Positions 10,343-21,714 are shown, numbered from the stretch's first letter. The stretch is 64,000 bases of DNA from Diploptera punctata (GCA_030220185.1 JASPKZ010003422.1:124001-188000), one strand, 5' to 3'. Numbers and translations: made by a program. Notes: generated by a model from the letters alone, not told the origin.

Positions 10343-11308
10343 CACTGTGTTCCAAAATGATGGACGGGGTTTTAAGTAGTTGGTATAGCTTTACAAACAA
10401 AATTGGATGCGTGATTATTTGCTATAATGAAAGAAAAACTGTGAAAGTTTCATATCCTGCATGCAGTAATTTGTATCTTGTCATCATTGTGTTAACAGTG
10501 TTAAATTTGTGAAAATGGCGACTCCTGTACAGAGGTCTTTCTGTGTTGCAATTTGCAAAGTCTGGTTCCATTGTTGCAGTGCAACGAGCTTTCCGACGTC
10601 AATTTGGAATTATTGATCCTCCGACAGATAAGAGTATGTATCGATGTTATAGACAGTTACAAACAACTCATTTTCTTAATGATGTGCAACAGTGATTGAA
10701 TGATAATGGATAGGAAGTGCCGGTCCGGATGACATGGTTTATTCCCGATCTCACACCTTGTGATTTCTTCCTGATGGGATATGTGAACGAACATGTGTAC
10801 TTCCCATCGATCTTCCAGACTTGAAGACAATTGTTGCTGCTGTTGACCGAGGTTTGGGATGAATTCGACTATCGGCTAGATGTGTGCTGTGTAACAAAAG
10901 GTGCTCACATCGAACACTTATAATGTTATGAAAACTCAAAGTGTTTCCCTTTAATCCCTTGTAAGTTTTTCAAGTAAAAGTAAAGTAAAGCATTCCCACT
11001 ACATGCCTCAGGAGGCCCTTGGGGTAGTGGGAGGTTAAGACTCCAACTTTTTCTGGACAATTGGCACTTGATATCAGCCGTGCGTGACGGCCGCCTTTAA
11101 CCCCAGAACAAGCATCTGGTACTCATTTCCATTAGAAGCTGAGTCAACCCCAGGGCCATAGTGCCGCCAGGTTTGGATCAGTTTAAAAATCCTGACCCCA
11201 CCGGGACTTGAACCCTCAACCTCCCGGCTTGTAGTGCAGTGCCTTAAGCACTTTTCATGTAAGGGAAATTAAAGAACTTTGAAAACCCGTCCATTTTGGA
11301 ACATGGTG
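10343..11308 (+). mobile_element. Mariner-family relic, internally deleted, split by a SINE
   Basis: TA duplications flank inverted ends CACTGTGTTCCAAAATGATG / CATTTTGGAACATGGTG. Inside, an ATGGCGACTCCTGTACAGAG start reads like a mariner transposase N-terminus. After a large deletion come 'IPDLTPCDFFLMGYVNEHVY'-like codons (about 10,740-10,800), the end of the catalytic domain. A family D SINE was inserted later at about 10,975-11,265. Confidence 0.75.
10975..11265 (-). repeat. SINE-like repeat, family D
   Basis: AAAGTAAAGTAAAGCATTCC, GCCTCAGGAGGCCCTTGGGG, GGCACTTGATATCAGC, 'CCCCAGGGCCATAGTGCCGC', ending in a reversed tRNA-like head (GGACTTGAACCCTCAACC). The head places it on the minus strand. 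Confidence 0.85.
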
Positions 11309-11404
11309 TATAATCTATATTGTCAAATACATACTTGTAATTTATGCTGGTTGAGTGGAAGAGAAGGCCTTAACTCTGCCAGAAGAAATAAAAAAACTAT
11401 TGTT

Positions 11405-11700
11405 AACTAGGGCTCGGAAGTTGAGGACATTTTTTTTTATTTTATGTCTAAAGATGAGGTCTATCTTCATATATATATACATACATTTTGGGTCATTGTA
11501 GGCCTGAAAATGGTGGGTTTTATTGGTCCCTTTTCAGGTCTTAATGGCTTTTTTTTACTACATTTATACCATTTGTATAATTCAAGAATCTGCAGAGTCT
11601 AGTCTCAATTCCAACTTCTTTTAAAAACACTATCTAGTTTTACTTTCCACATTGCAAACTCTTTTGTTCCGAAAAAACTATTGGACCATCACAAAATATC
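11405..11700 (+). repeat. Dispersed repeat, also at 61,048-61,440
   Basis: Shares GGGCTCGGAAGTTGAGGA-like start, 'TACATTTTGGGTCATT', 'GAAAATGGTGGGTT', and 'TCAAGAATCTGC.GAG' through 'AAAACACTATCTAGTTTTAC'. Class unknown. Confidence 0.7.
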
Positions 11701-12600
11701 CTATTACTTTTAAATACCCTACTGACCGCCCAATACCCATTGCAGGTTCACTGAATTTATTCTATGTGGGAAAAATTGTTCAGTCTGAGTTCTCCAAGAA
11801 CTTTCTTTTTAACGAACAGAGAAATCATTTTTCAAACCAGAGAGAGAGAGCGAAACAAAGAAGAAGCATTTTCAGTCATAATTTTTTTTGCAACGTACGT
11901 CGCATTTCACTAGAATTTTGTACTTTTTAAACATTTTTATTACATTCATTAAAAAACAGTTGAAACTATAATTTGAATTGCCTTTTTACGTCCATTTTTA
12001 TGATTTTAGGATATCTTTAGGTCTTTTATAGATTTTTATAGGCCCAAGCTCTAGCAATAACACAATGTTTTCACTGCGGTCCGACACAAGAAATCAGTGT
12101 TTTGCCAATTCAAGTTTACATATTCAGTGCTTTGGTTGTCTCTCTCTGAATATACACCACTGATGGGAAGCATGAAACAGGTTTTGGTAGAAAAAGAATC
12201 AATTGAAAGGAAAAATCTTCTATTAGAAGAAATTCTGTAACGAATATATCATTTCTGTTTGTACAGACATTAAATAATGTTATATTTAAAGTACAAATGT
12301 TTTTTGTTTCAGATTGTAATACTACTTACTTTACACACAGGGAAGAAGGGGGAGGGGGTTATTTACATCACAAGAAAATAATAAAATCATTCATACAAAC
12401 TTGTTTCTTCAAATACAAATTACAGCATTTCTTTTAACTTATAAAATATCTTGGCAAATAGATTAAAATATTATCTAATAATTACAAAAGAAAATCAGTT
12501 GTCACAAAAACCATCACATTACAGTCTACAGAGGCAGCATAAAGTGTTTGCCACATACAGAGTGCCATGAGAAACACTCTCATCACATTTAAATCAAATT
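11700..12600. other. No recognised feature
   Basis: AT-rich sequence; the 92-residue frame at 11,652-11,930 lies partly in the dispersed repeat and has no splice or family support. Confidence 0.4.
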
Positions 12601-12618
12601 CAAACATTTGTTATTATA

Positions 12619-12863
12619 TCGATGGTGGGCAATGAAAACCTCGTAACTCCTTTTTGGTAAATTTTACAAGAAAAACAAATAACTGTTTTAAATAATTATG
12701 AAAATTGATAAGCAATAGTTGCCACATATTTTAGTACAGAATACAAGTCAAGATATTAACAAATTTCAAGTCCGTGTTCTCAATATATTTCTGTGCTGGC
12801 TACTGCAGTTATGTGGTTTTCAATGACTGATGGAGTTACGAGGTTTTCATTGCCTACCGTCGA
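12619..12863. mobile_element. MITE, 245 bp, TA target site
   Basis: Inverted ends of about 30 bp (TCGATGGTGGGCAATGAAAA and its mirror ending ACCGTCGA) lie between TA dinucleotides. No coding capacity. Consistent with a Tc1/mariner-driven MITE. Confidence 0.75.
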
Positions 12864-12904
12864 TAAGTGTCTGCCTAGAAGTCGCAGTCCTCCCTTCCAG
12901 GAGC

Positions 12905-13215
12905 TACTAATTTAAAAAGGTAAAGTGATCCCACTACAGGCTTCAGGAGACCCTTGGGGTAGGAGGAGGTTAAGGCACCCACTTTTTCTGGACAGTCGGC
13001 ACTTGATGTCAGCTCTGCATGACAGCTGTTTTTACCCCCAGAACAAGTGTCTGGTGCTCATTTCCATTATAGGCTGAGTTGACCCCAGGGTCATAGTGCT
13101 GCCAGAAGATTTGGGTCAGTTTAAAAATCCTGACAACAACGGAACTCGAACCCTCGACTTTCCAGCTTGTAGCACAGTGGCTTAACCAATACGCTATGGC
13201 GTGCCCCGAGTTACT
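12905..13215 (-). repeat. SINE-like repeat, family D
   Basis: AAAAGGTAAAGTGATCCCAC, GGCTTCAGGAGACCC, 'GGCACTTGATGTCAGC', reversed head GGAACTCGAACCCTCGAC, ending ACGCTATGGCGTGCCCC. Confidence 0.8.
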
Positions 13216-13259
13216 AATTTAGTTACACTTATTTCAGCCGATATACGACCGGTGCATCA

Positions 13260-13595
13260 GTCATGGTGGACCAGTGGTTATGATCCTTGCTGACAGCCTC
13301 CTGGGCTACTGGCCAGCATTTCTGACAACTGTTCATGAGGTCCGAGATTCGATTCCCAGTCAAACCGTAGGAATTTTTTCTTAAAGGAAATTATTCCTGT
13401 GGTTACCCATGATCTGGAATTTAGGTTAAGAAGTCTTCTGGCATTTCATTATAAATTATCATTCATCATATCATCGGGGTAATGTAACTCCGCTTTCCAG
13501 GTGCACCAATTTCAGAAGTGGGTTACAATTAAGCCAATGCTAGAAGAGAACACCAGAAATGTCGAAATGACAACCTGGGGCATTGAAAAAAAAAT
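13260..13595 (+). repeat. SINE-like repeat, family C
   Basis: Head ATGGTGGACCAGTGGTTATG...GATTCGATTCCCAG, 'GGAAATTATTCCTGTGGTTA', 'ACCAGAAATGTCGAAATGAC', A-rich tail. The head looks hybrid with family E. Confidence 0.75.
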
Positions 13596-13799
13596 CCTTT
13601 CTTGTGGTCCTGAGGATCACGGGATTGGCCCTCGGATATCAAACCAGCTTGTGCGTAACTAAGTTACAGAAAAATTATCAAAATAAAAATGTAATGACGA
13701 AGTGTTTCTGTGGCCACCTGAACCTCAAGTGCTCTTTGCAGATTTCAATGTTTACATCCTACCGACGTGATCACAGATCAAACATGTGATATTAAAATT

Positions 13800-14345
13800 A
13801 CAAACAAACGACAGAACGTACTTTAATAGTATATTACAAAGCAAGGTTGGGAAGTGGTTTTTACAGAAGTGAAGAAATTATTAAAAACCGAGCAATAGCC
13901 AGGTTTTTAATTTCCAAGGTTCTGTAAAATACTTCACAAATGTGCATTGTACATTATTTTTTGCACAATGGTGTTTTCAAAATAATAAATAATGGTAAAA
14001 TAATAACATCTTTGTTGGAAATATTTGCTTTCATTATAAACAACTGACTAATGTTGACAGTGTGGGCAATGTTTATTAGTTGAGACTACAGCAGGCAGTG
14101 ACACCAATCAGTTATAAAATGGCAACAAGTATGAATTTATTGTTTCAAATAAAGCTCAGTTATTTTAAATGCAGTGATTTGTTTTGTATAATGTATATTA
14201 ACATTACATTTAGGATATATTTTTGTATATGCAATGTATGTTGTAAACATAAAGGGCAGTGGTTTTACTTCCTGCACTAGGCAGGTAATTTGTAATATTA
14301 CAGTATATACATTTATTTATAGGTTGGTAACCCCAAAATTTAGGA
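13800..14345 (+). repeat. Dispersed repeat; inverted relative at 29,565-30,010
   Basis: TTGCACAATGGTGTTTTCAA, 'TTGAGACTACAGCAGGCAGT' and 'GGGCAGTGGTTTTACT' recur in reverse complement in the second copy, in mirrored order. No ORF with support; element class unknown. Confidence 0.7.
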
Positions 14346-14611
14346 AAATTGATTGCTGTAAGTACGACAGAACGCACTATCATACAAAAAATTATGAAAC
14401 TTAAAAATATAAAAGAAATTATTTTGAATTGCACAAACACAGCACAAGTCTTAAGATTATGTTGGGAAGTAAACATTCTGAGGTAAATTCATCAGAGAGA
14501 ATTTTTTGAAAGCATCAAATTTGAGTTGGTGATTGGGTGAGTTTTTTCAAAAAATTATCTCCAATAAATTTAAAAGTCTTAAGATTATTTTTTTATTCCT
14601 CATAATATTAA

Positions 14612-14990
14612 ACAGCAGTCCACTGCTGTGTTCTCAAGGTAGCGTGCTGCCTTGTCACGCAGTGGGCCCGGGTTCGATCCCGGTCAGGACAGTTTTTCTG
14701 GGTGAGGTTTTTATCGGGGTTTTTCCTCACCTGTAAGACAAATGTCAGGAAAGCTTTAAGACCCAAACGGTCCCCGAAATCATATGGCCATCGCAATCAT
14801 CATCATTCATATTCATCTTAGATTAAGCTTAGGATTAGGGTCTCTCCTGGCACACCATTATCATCATCCATCATATCATCGGGGCAACATAACCCCGCCT
14901 TCCAGGCACCCCAACCTCAAAAGTGGGTTACAAGTACACCATGCCAGGAGAGAACACCAGGAATGTCGAAAGATAACCTGGGGCATTTGC
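14612..14990 (+). repeat. SINE-like repeat, family A, with family C-like tail
   Basis: Head CACTGCTGTGTTCTCAAGG...GGGTTCGATCCCGGTCAGGA, 'TTTTTCTGGGTGAGGTTTTT', 'CTCACCTGTAAGACAAATGT', 'CGGTCCCCGAAATCATATGG'. The distal part (CCAGGCACCCCAACCTC...CACCAGGAATGTC) is shared with family C. Confidence 0.85.
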
Positions 14991-15309
14991 AAAAAAAAAA
15001 AATTAAACAACAGATAAATGTTTTATAAAATGTGCAGGGTGTGAGAAATATGTCTTACATGTTTTTCATGTCTATCACCCTGACAAATATATCTATTAAT
15101 AATAAATAAAAAGCAGTGTAAATAGTCATTTTCAGATTTTTTTATTCAAAATCTTATTAAATTATGTAAATTAACTATTAATTATTAGGGATCAACAGCT
15201 GAACTTCCCGTGCTCTAGACTGGAATCAGATAAACTAGTATTTAACAACTCAATTCTGATCTGGGTATGAAATGACCAATAAATGTCACTCAATTTCATT
15301 TACATTTCG

Positions 15310-15640
15310 TAACTCAGGATAGTCAGCCGCGATGGACCAGTGGTTATGCTCCTTGCCTCAGGTCGCAGGTTCAAACCTGGCCGGGGTCGATGGATTTTTT
15401 AGGCCAAGCAAGTCCTCCCTGGGTGGGAGTTTAAGCCGTGCGTCCCGAGTCCGAACATTTTCAGGCTCGTAAAAAATCCTTAAGCCTGAATGAAAATGCC
15501 TCTAAGCAAAATTTACCGAATTTTCCCATCCTAGTACTACCTTGGTTTCCTAGATGTCAGTATGAGATGGAACGCTGACCACGGACCACTCAAAATGACA
15601 TCTATACAAAAACAAGTGTAACTAAATTAGTATGGTTGAA
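15310..15640 (+). repeat. SINE-like repeat, family E
   Basis: Head GCCGCGATGGACCAGTGGTT...GGTTCAAACCTGGCCGG, then 'AAGTCCTCCCTGGGTGGGAG', 'TTCAGGCTCGTAAAAAATCC'. Confidence 0.85.
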
Positions 15641-15839
15641 ATTCTTCCCTGTAGGGGGAGAGCGTCTAAATCTCTGTAAAGGGAAAACATAGGCTTACAA
15701 TACAAAAAATACTCAGGAATACATTTTTTTATGTGCTTCCAAAGGAAACCAAGGTCAGAATTTTATATCTTGACAAAAAAAAAATCTCATTGGCCCTGGC
15801 TGGGTGTGGAACCAGAGTAGAACAGAACGTTATCTAACT

Positions 15840-15930
15840 GCAGGACATTGGGGTAGCAGGAGATTAAGGCTCACAATTGACACTTGATGCCACGTCAGGT
15901 GATGGCTGCCTTTACAATGGCACTTCCTCT
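15840..15930 (-). repeat. Family D SINE fragment
   Basis: 'GGACATTGGGGTAGCAGGAG', 'GACACTTGATGCC' and 'GATGGCTGCCTTTAC' match the middle of family D. Confidence 0.5.
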
Positions 15931-16014
15931 TATTCTACTCCTCTGCCCGCTCCTTCCTCAAGATATCAGGAGTTGCAACACACTTGGTGAGTTAACCATC
16001 TGTTTTGTCAAGTA

Positions 16015-16578
16015 CGGGGTGAATCATAAATATAGCTATACGTTTGATCACATTGTGTCATGAAAATATTACCATTACAGGAAATATGAAATTACCGTTG
16101 GAAAGGCAATTATTCAAATTACAACAATGGAATAAAACAAAACAGCATAGAACTTACATCATTAGTCAAAATGGCGTTGAATATGCAACAGCAAATTAAA
16201 ATTGCTGCATGGGCAATAACGTATGCTAATGATCATGAGAGGCCGCAAGACATGGGTTTAACGTAGCATTGCAGCTGTCAACTGTGGGGAAGTGGAGAAA
16301 ACGACTGCTGGAAACGGGAAGGTTGCAGAAAATCAAGCCTCCTGGAAGGCCTCGTATTAACACGGATGCAGAAACAACGAAGAGAATTGTGGAGGCGTTC
16401 GATGCTAGCCCACAAAAATCAACCCGCTAAAGCTGCACGTGAGCAGTGATTTGTTTTGTTTTGTTCTATTGTTGTAATTTGAAGGATTCCCTTTCCAATG
16501 ATATCATATTTCCTTTAATAATAATATTTTCGTCACAAAATGCGATCAAACGTATAGCCATATTTCTGAATCACTCTG
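16015..16578 (+). mobile_element. MITE (mariner-type), copy 2
   Basis: TA duplications; ends CGGGGTGAATCATAAATATA and ATTTCTGAATCACTCTG. The transposase-like N-terminal reading frame seen in copy 1 is frameshifted. The body matches copies at 6,386 and 40,444. Confidence 0.8.
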
Positions 16579-16834
16579 TAATTAATTTGTGTCTATAGTT
16601 ATATCTATCCTATGTTATTAATACTTTTTTATTTCCTCACTTTTTATCTTGTATATTTTATATTTCAATTGTTAAATCTAGACTAAATATTTTGTAAATA
16701 ATAATTATGTTGTAGACATACTATAATATTTATTGCAATTAGATGTATGATTTTTGTATTTTTTACACCTGGTTGAGTGGTAGACAAGCCCTTAAGGCAT
16801 TAACTCTTCCAGGTAAAATAAAGCTATTATTATA

Positions 16835-17105
16835 GTCCATTGCTGTGGTCTCGAGGTAGCATGCTGCTTTGTCACGCAGCGGGCCCGGGTTCAATTCCCA
16901 TCAGGACAGGGTCCTGGGTGAGGTTTTTTCCTCACCTGTAAGACAAATATCAGGAAGCTCCATCCTTCACCGGCGTGGAAAGCAACAAGAAGCTACCACA
17001 CCTATAATTCCCTGGTAAAACTGTAAAGCATAGCATGAAAATGCTACGATTGCAGTGAGAGACCTGCCCTCGGGCAGAATTACTATGGATGGATTATTAT
17101 AAGTA
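16835..17105 (+). repeat. SINE-like repeat, family A
   Basis: CATTGCTGTGGTCTCGAGGT...CGGGCCCGGGTTCAATTCCC, 'CTCACCTGTAAGACAAAT', 'GGCGTGGAAAGCAACAAGAA', 'GCAGTGAGAGACCTGCCCTC'. Confidence 0.85.
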
Positions 17106-17255
17106 TCTGGTACTTATTCCCATTAGAGGCTGAGACAACCCCTGGGCCATGGTGCTGCTAGAATGTTTGGTTCAGTTTAAAAATCCTGGACCCACTGGGA
17201 CTCGAACCCTCAACCTTCCGGTTTATAACCAACTATGCCATGGCTTGCCCCTAGA
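17105..17255 (-). repeat. Family D SINE, head half
   Basis: TCTGGTACTTATTCCCATTA, 'GGGCCATGGTGCTGC', reversed head GGGACTCGAACCCTCAACC. Confidence 0.75.
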
Positions 17256-17259
17256 GGAG

Positions 17260-17690
17260 AACAGTATTCTATGTGGACTGACAACTTCATTTCTCTTACA
17301 ATTTTTCTTAATTTATTTCATTTTGCTAATATGTTTAATATCAACATAATATTAATTCTCACAATGATTCAAGAAGCAAACAGACTGCAAAGAGCACAAA
17401 CTCAAGTAAACATAACCTCAAACAGTAAAACCAACACACCAGGTACACACACAAATGTAACCCTTAAATCGGCAAGTAGCATCCCTTATATTTTTAAATA
17501 AAAGGTCAAACAAGACCTCAAATAAATAACCTACTATTCTACGTGGTCCGAGAAATGCTTTGCCAATTGAAAGGTTAAACAGTTTTCTAAGTCTGGCAAT
17601 CAACATTATTTCTTTTCAAGGCAATAAAAACATCAAATGTGTTATTAAACGTTTTCAGTAGCTTTATTTGTTTTTAATCAAAATTACAAT
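17260..17690. other. No recognised feature
   Basis: AT-rich; two overlapping small open frames have no splice support or recognisable motif. Confidence 0.4.
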
Positions 17691-17694
17691 GTGA

Positions 17695-18380
17695 AGTAAA
17701 GTAAAGTGATCCCACTACAGGCCTCAGGTAGTAAGAGGTTAAGGCTCCCACTTTTTCTAGACAATCGGCATTTTATGTCAGTCCTGCGTGACGGCCACCG
17801 TTACCCCCAGAACAAGCATTTGGTTGTAATTAATATTTAATTTTAGGAAGTTTTATATTTTGAGGTTATTTTACTTATATTATTTTTAGTCTGATCATCT
17901 TACCTCAATATTAATGTTGGTTTGTTCTTGAACATGTTTCAAAACAATTCTGTTTTATCATCAGCTTTTCCAGACTGGTTTTATTTATGTTGCACAACCT
18001 GAATGTCGATGTCAGCTCCATCCTGTGGTCATGCGTCACCTTGTTTGGAGGTTCTTTGGCCAACCACAGGATGGAGCTGACATCGACATCCAGGTTGTGC
18101 AACATAAATAAAACCAGTCTGGAAAAGCTGACGATAAAACAGAATTGTTTTGAAACATGTTCAAGGACAAATCAACATTAATATTGAGGTAAGATGATCA
18201 GACTAAAAATAATATAAGCCTTTGGTACTCATTTCAGTTAGAGGCTGAGTCGACCCCAGGGCCATGGTGCCACCAGAAGGTTTGGGTCAGTTTAAAAATC
18301 CTGACCCCACTGGGACTTGAACCCTTGACCTTCCGGTTTGTAGCACACTGCCTTAACCACTACGCTATGGCGTGCCCCCA
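17695..18380 (-). repeat. Family D SINE split by a palindromic PLE
   Basis: The SINE's outer part (17,695-17,824) and head part (18,217-18,380) are contiguous once the 392-bp insert is removed. The interrupted site is duplicated: AGCATTTGGT at 17,815-17,824 and AGCCTTTGGT at 18,217-18,226. Confidence 0.85.
17825..18216. mobile_element. Palindromic Penelope-like insert
   Basis: Inverted arms ('AATATTAATGTTGGTTTGTT' and its mirror) carry the hammerhead-like block CTGACGATAAAACAG...GAAACATG outward on the plus side and a TGATGA version on the other. The centre holds the PLE-coded GAGGTTCTTTGGCCAACCAC. Bounded by a 10-bp imperfect target duplication. Confidence 0.85.
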
Positions 18381-18469
18381 ATGCAAAGTAACACCATGAG
18401 GTGATTCATAAATTGAGTCAGAGAAAAAATATATGTCCGTAAGTTCAATGTGGGAAATAATATTATGAG

Positions 18470-19170
18470 GTTCTTGACCAGCCTCGTGGGCTAGTGGACA
18501 GCTGTTCATGAGGACCTGGGTTCGATTGTCGGTGAAACCATAGGAATCAATACTAGTGAAATTCATATCAAATTCCGTTGAGGTGAAGTCATATGATGAA
18601 ATTTAAAATTTAAATTGTACCTGTTGGTAGGTGCCGTCGTCCTCAACTTTGTTAAAATATTCTATATTAAATTAACATTGCAGCTAGGATAAATATATTT
18701 GAAGACCTCGAAATTATAAAGGAAACAACACCTCACTTCTTAATGAGAACGCACCCCAGTCAAACCCTTATACGAGATCGTCAAAAACAAGTCAGTTGCT
18801 GCTACAAACAGTTGGAGTAAACATCACCGTACACAACAAGTAGTGGAAACTCAACCAGCAGAAGATGGAAGATAACTTCCGAAAGTGCTCCAGTTAATTT
18901 TATATACAATATTTTAACAAAGTTGAGGACGACGGCACCTACCAACAGCTACAATTTAAATTTAAATTTTCATCATAAACCATAGGAATTTTTCCTTAAA
19001 GGGAATTATTCCTGTGGTTGCCCCTGGTCTGGAATTTAGGTTAAGAACTCTCCTGGTGCTTCATTATCATTTATCACCCATCATATCATCAGGGTAACGT
19101 AACTCCCCAACTTCAGAAGTGGGTTACAATTAAGCCAATGCCAGGAGAGATCACCTGGAGCATTCAATTA
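18470..19170 (+). repeat. Family C SINE split by a 429-bp palindrome
   Basis: Head at 18,475-18,547, body resumes at 18,977. The site AAACCATAGGAAT is exactly duplicated at 18,535-18,547 and 18,977-18,989. Confidence 0.85.
18548..18976. mobile_element. Palindromic insert with 13-bp target duplication
   Basis: Arms with 'GGTGCCGTCGTCCTCAACTT' and the mirror 'AAGTTGAGGACGACGGCACC'. The centre includes GCAGAAGATGGAAG...CTTCCGAAAG, a hammerhead-like stem II/GAAA block with CAGA in place of CUGA. No coding sequence; probably a PLE-related retroelement tail pair. Confidence 0.75.
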
Positions 19171-19189
19171 TATATATATATATATATAT

Positions 19190-19530
19190 ATGTCCACCGC
19201 TGTGGTCTCGAGGTAGCGTGCTGCCTTGTCACGCAGCAGGCCTGGGTTCGATCCCCGGTCGGGGCAGTTTTTCTGGGTGAGGTTTTTATCGGGGTTTTTC
19301 CTCACCTGTAAGACAAATGTCAGGAAAACTTTAAGGCAAAAACGGTCCCCGAAATCATATGGCCATCATCATCAACATCATCCTTATCATCATCATCATC
19401 CTTCACCGGTGTGGAAAGCAACAGGAAGCTACCACACCTACATAATTCCCTAGTAAACCTGCAAGCATAGCATGAAAATGTTATGATTGCAGTGAAGGAC
19501 CTGCCTTCGAGCAGAATTACTAAAATATAT
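19190..19530 (+). repeat. SINE-like repeat, family A
   Basis: CCACCGCTGTGGTCTCGAGG through CGATCCCCGGTCGGGGC, complete body and (TA)n tail. The best-preserved family A copy here. Confidence 0.9.
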
Positions 19531-19539
19531 ATATATATA

Positions 19540-19765
19540 TATATATATTATATTATTTTTAGTCTGGACATCTTACCTCAATATTAATGTTGATTTGTTC
19601 TTGGACATGTTTCAAAACAATTCTGTTTTATCATCAGCTTTCCCAGGGATTGTTTTGAAACATGTCCAAGAACAAATCAACATTAATATTGAGGTAAGAT
19701 GTCCAGACTAAAAATAATATAATTAAAATAACCTCAAAATATAACTTCCTAAAATTAAATATTAT
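19540..19765. mobile_element. Short palindromic Penelope-like tail pair
   Basis: Arms meet near 19,645 (TCCCAGGGATTG). Both carry 'GTCCAAGAACAAATCAACAT' and 'GAGGTAAGATG' outward. The minus arm keeps CTGATGATAAAACAG...GAAACATGTC. Confidence 0.8.
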
Positions 19766-19779
19766 ATATATGTTGATAT

Positions 19780-19935
19780 TATTTGTTTTTAAACATCTTA
19801 ATGATGGACAAATTATATTTGAGAAGAAAAATATATGCCCAGACTGGGGTTTGAACCCAGGACTCTCTATGTCAATGCTCTATCCAAGTGAGCTACCTAG
19901 GCCTCCAATCTAAACGCATATTTTTCCCTTATACA
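19780..19935 (-). repeat. tRNA-like repeat
   Basis: The minus-strand body is at about 19,836-19,903 between GAGAAGAAAAATATATG and GCATATTTTTCCCTTATAC. It pairs in inverted orientation with the next copy. Confidence 0.75.
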
Positions 19936-19984
19936 TAGTTAATTCCCTAACCCCAAATGCTACAAGCCGTTATGGAATTAACTA

Positions 19985-20110
19985 TGTATAAGAGAAAAAT
20001 ATGCGTTTAGATTGCAGGTCTAGGCAGCTCACTTGGATAGAGCATTGACATAGAGAGTCAAAGGTCCTGGGTTCAAACTCCAGTCTAGGCATATATTTTT
20101 CTTTTCAAAT
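19985..20110 (+). repeat. tRNA-like repeat
   Basis: Body at about 20,018-20,090: GTCTAGGCAGCTCACTTGGA...GGGTTCAAACTCC...GTCTAGGC. A cloverleaf-like fold is possible with anticodon position AGA. Flanks AAGAGAAAAATATGCG and ATATATTTTTCTTTTC. Confidence 0.75.
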
Positions 20111-20349
20111 ATAATATATATTCACCTTATTTAGTATGAATGTATGATTGAATGGCATTGTCTTGGAGGTGGCCCTGATGCCTCATTCAGGGAGGCCCTC
20201 CACGTCCTTCTTTAAACATATGCTATCAACAGCTGGCATATGGACACACAAAAGATATATTAAACAAAGAATAAAAAAGAAAGGGAAAGAGAAGTTGGAT
20301 CAAATATGTGTTAATGAATTTAGCAAAGAAATCCGAACAAGGTAGTACG

Positions 20350-21115
20350 TATCACACACCTACTTTGTATATTTTAAAAAGTTTCACATTCAATACAGTG
20401 ATAAAGTGAGATAAAAATAGCTCATTATTATGAGTTAGATATTTTACTGACTCACTTCATATTCTTGCAGATCATGGTTTTCAATGCTACCGACTTAAAT
20501 AAAAATAGCTGATTTATTACAGCTTTTTTTTCTCAGAAAATCTGAAAATTGCCAGACTTACAAAACATGTGCGTTTCCACATTCGAGATCAGTTATCAGC
20601 GTTAAATGGTCCGCTGTTATAAAAAGTCCACAACTGAAATCATGAAACATCCACTGCCCAAAAACTTTAGTAAAAAAGTCCATGTTATAAATATATATTC
20701 TTCACAATTTTAAACAATGAGAAACTATTTTGAATGATCTCTCACTGCTCTGGGGGCAATAAGGGTTAAGAAAGAAATTTGTGCTTGGCAGGGAAGAGGG
20801 GCTGGAAGCTTAATTGGTACAACTTCAGGACGTCAAGCTATAGGTCCGGGGTTAAAGTCCCTGCTCAGACAGAATTTTCCTCTTTACTATGAAGGATGGA
20901 GCTACTTTCTAACACATAAGCAATCAAACAACATAATACAAAGGACAGTAAGTGGCAACATAGTAAGGAAGAGAGAGAGAAGGACAGTTTGTTAGTTAAC
21001 ATATTTTCCGCCTGCACAAAACACTTAGAGAAGTAATATATTCCTTCAACATTACTGTGCCCTCCTTCAATTTGTAAAATTCTTCAACATGTTGTTACTT
21101 AACAACGTATATAAG
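20350..21115. other. Mostly unassigned; one decayed tRNA-like stretch
   Basis: At about 20,795-20,880 'GCTTAATTGGTACAACTTC' and 'GGGGTTAAAGTCCCTGCTC' resemble A- and B-boxes of a decayed SINE head. The rest is AT-rich without a call. Confidence 0.4.
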
Positions 21116-21117
21116 AG

Positions 21118-21237
21118 AAAAATTTGCGTTTAGATTGGAACTAGCCCAGATGGCTCAGTCGGTAGAGCATTGGCCTAGAAAGCCTAAGGTACTGGGTTCG
21201 AGTCCCAGGCTGAGCGTATAATTTTTCTCTTCAAATA
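21118..21237 (+). repeat. tRNA-like repeat
   Basis: Body at about 21,144-21,215: GCCCAGATGGCTCAGTCGGT...GGGTTCGAGTCCC. Flanked by AAGAGAAAAATTTGCG and ATAATTTTTCTCTTC. Confidence 0.8.
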
Positions 21238-21244
21238 TGTTGTT

Positions 21245-21660
21245 AAAACCTTAAATATTGTGATGCAATGTTAGACCAGTTTTGAATTTTGCAGGCTGCA
21301 ACAAGACCTGCCTTATAAATAGAAGGGTATTTGTGAGTTGCAACTGTATTGGAGCAGTTTGCATCACTTTCTAGAAGGATCACCCTCTCAAGGCTTCCAT
21401 TCAAGAAGCATCCAGATGGTTTGGCTCACATATATAAGGGATGCAAGTCAGTCAGTCAGTAATGTTCTGACCTGACAGTTGTGATCTGAAGATGAAGGTA
21501 GTTTCAGGAAGTTAGTGCTTCTGCGAGCATAAATATGCAAACTAATGTGTTTGTGAAAGACTGAAAAATCATATATGTGTTTGTACAGTGAATTATTGTG
21601 AAAGAAATAAAGATTGGGGAATTTTTTGTGTAAACCTGTGTGAAACTAAATTACATAAAT
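21245..21660 (+). repeat. Possible solitary LTR or promoter-like repeat
   Basis: CACATATATAAGGG (about 21,428) is followed about 20 nt on by a TCAGTCAGTCAGT initiator-like run. AATAAA (about 21,606) and a TG-rich end follow. That order (TATA, start, poly(A) signal) fits an LTR, but no flanking target duplication or second copy is seen. Confidence 0.25.
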
Positions 21661-21714
21661 TCTAAATGCTGCAAAGATACAACTGTCTGCTACAATATAA
21701 TACCATTTTAAGTG

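Noticed and set aside
20148..20345. 65-residue frame with a Lys-rich end
   Set aside because: No splice sites, signal or family match; AT-rich chance frame.
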